Below the pieces are notes generated by a model. It saw nothing but the letters and a program-made list of their open reading frames with translations, had not been told where the DNA came from and did no database searches. A DNA stretch of 37,303 bases from a virus. Every line of letters begins with the position of its first letter. The first letter of the stretch is position 1. Of this stretch, positions 37,066 through 37,303 are shown piece after piece. Location of the stretch: IMG/VR virus record IMGVR_UViG_3300018080_000347, positions 1 to 37,303 of that record, one strand, 5' to 3'. The position numbers and the translations under genes are program-made.

Positions 37066-37303
37066 AATAAAAAATGACTTCGCTGTCCCCGAACTGCCGA
37101 TTCGGGTTAGCTCCCTCGTAATCATAAATAATCCGGCAATTACAGGCCTTTTCGATTTCGTTTATAACGTCGTCATTTATTTCGAACCCGCTATCTCTAG
37201 CGAATTCATCAAGATGAAGATCGTCAATAAACAACCTGCCGGCAAATTCAGTTTCGTCATATTCGCCTGACGCGTTCCAAATTTTTGAGATTCTCAAAAG
37301 TTC
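37064..37303 (-). CDS. Junction-spanning small acidic protein (C-terminal part)
   Basis: This is the gene that begins at 26 on the minus strand and continues at 37303. The merged product is 85 residues (MKINKSELLRISKIWNASG at the start, DSEVIFY at the end), acidic, with IDDLHLDEFARDSGFEI and ANPNRQFGDSEVIFY. Its family is unknown to me. Within the window alone only a TTG at 37297 is available as a start. A leftward promoter precedes it at 74-102. Confidence 0.75.
   Translation of the reverse strand, partial: ELLRISKIWNASGEYDETEFAGRLFIDDLHLDEFARDSGFEINDDVINEIEKACNCRIIYDYEGANPNRQFGDSEVIFY

Overview
The window looks like the essentially complete genome of a tailed dsDNA phage, most likely a siphovirus with a Mu-like head. 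It carries a DUF935-type portal, a Mu gpI-type protease/scaffold, Mu gp36- and gpG-like neck proteins, a tube protein, G/GT-type tail chaperones joined by a -1 frameshift, and a long tape measure. I see no sheath gene. The last 8 bases repeat the first 8. Merging them extends the leftmost-facing gene cleanly across the ends to an ATG with a good Shine-Dalgarno site. The genome is therefore circular or circularly permuted, with about 37,295 unique bases. I find no integrase, transposase, tRNA, rRNA or CRISPR array. The host cannot be named. Strong AGGAGG-type ribosome sites and TTGACA/TATAAT-type promoters point to ordinary bacterial signals.

Layout: (1) 207-19807, plus strand, is the late operon: head, neck, tail, fibre, lysis. 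(2) 19928-22066, minus strand, is a small block with an HNH nuclease, a MazG-like protein, a protein ending in a piece of tape-measure sequence, a frameshifted mini-gene and a small ribbon-helix-helix-like protein. A symmetric hairpin separates it from the late operon. (3) 22212-25660, plus strand, is a recombination cassette: a zinc-hook SbcC/Rad50-like ATPase, RecT and an MBL-fold hydrolase. It is followed by what looks like a free-standing small RNA with its own consensus promoter and terminator (25657-25858). (4) 25869-34537, plus strand, holds regulators, a secreted Cys-rich protein, small unknowns, three decayed gene fragments, a replication protein with its helicase loader, a cytosine methyltransferase carrying a second recognisable reading frame, an NSG-repeat protein and a RuvC-like resolvase. 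(5) 34530-36286 encodes the terminase subunits. (6) 36291 across the junction to 26, minus strand, holds three small genes including a putative HTH protein.

The most unusual signals are these. A +1-frame gene is embedded in the methyltransferase; its family-like motifs are the shifted reading of conserved methyltransferase motifs. There is a promoter-RNA-terminator unit after the MBL gene. Two cargo insertions are each flanked by a second copy of the preceding gene's 3' end, and the copies differ only by synonymous changes apart from one terminal codon. A tape-measure peptide is fused to an early protein. The genes suggest a phage that replicates with its own initiator and loader, recombines with RecT plus the ATPase and MBL protein, resolves DNA with RuvC, and packages with a PBSX-type terminase.
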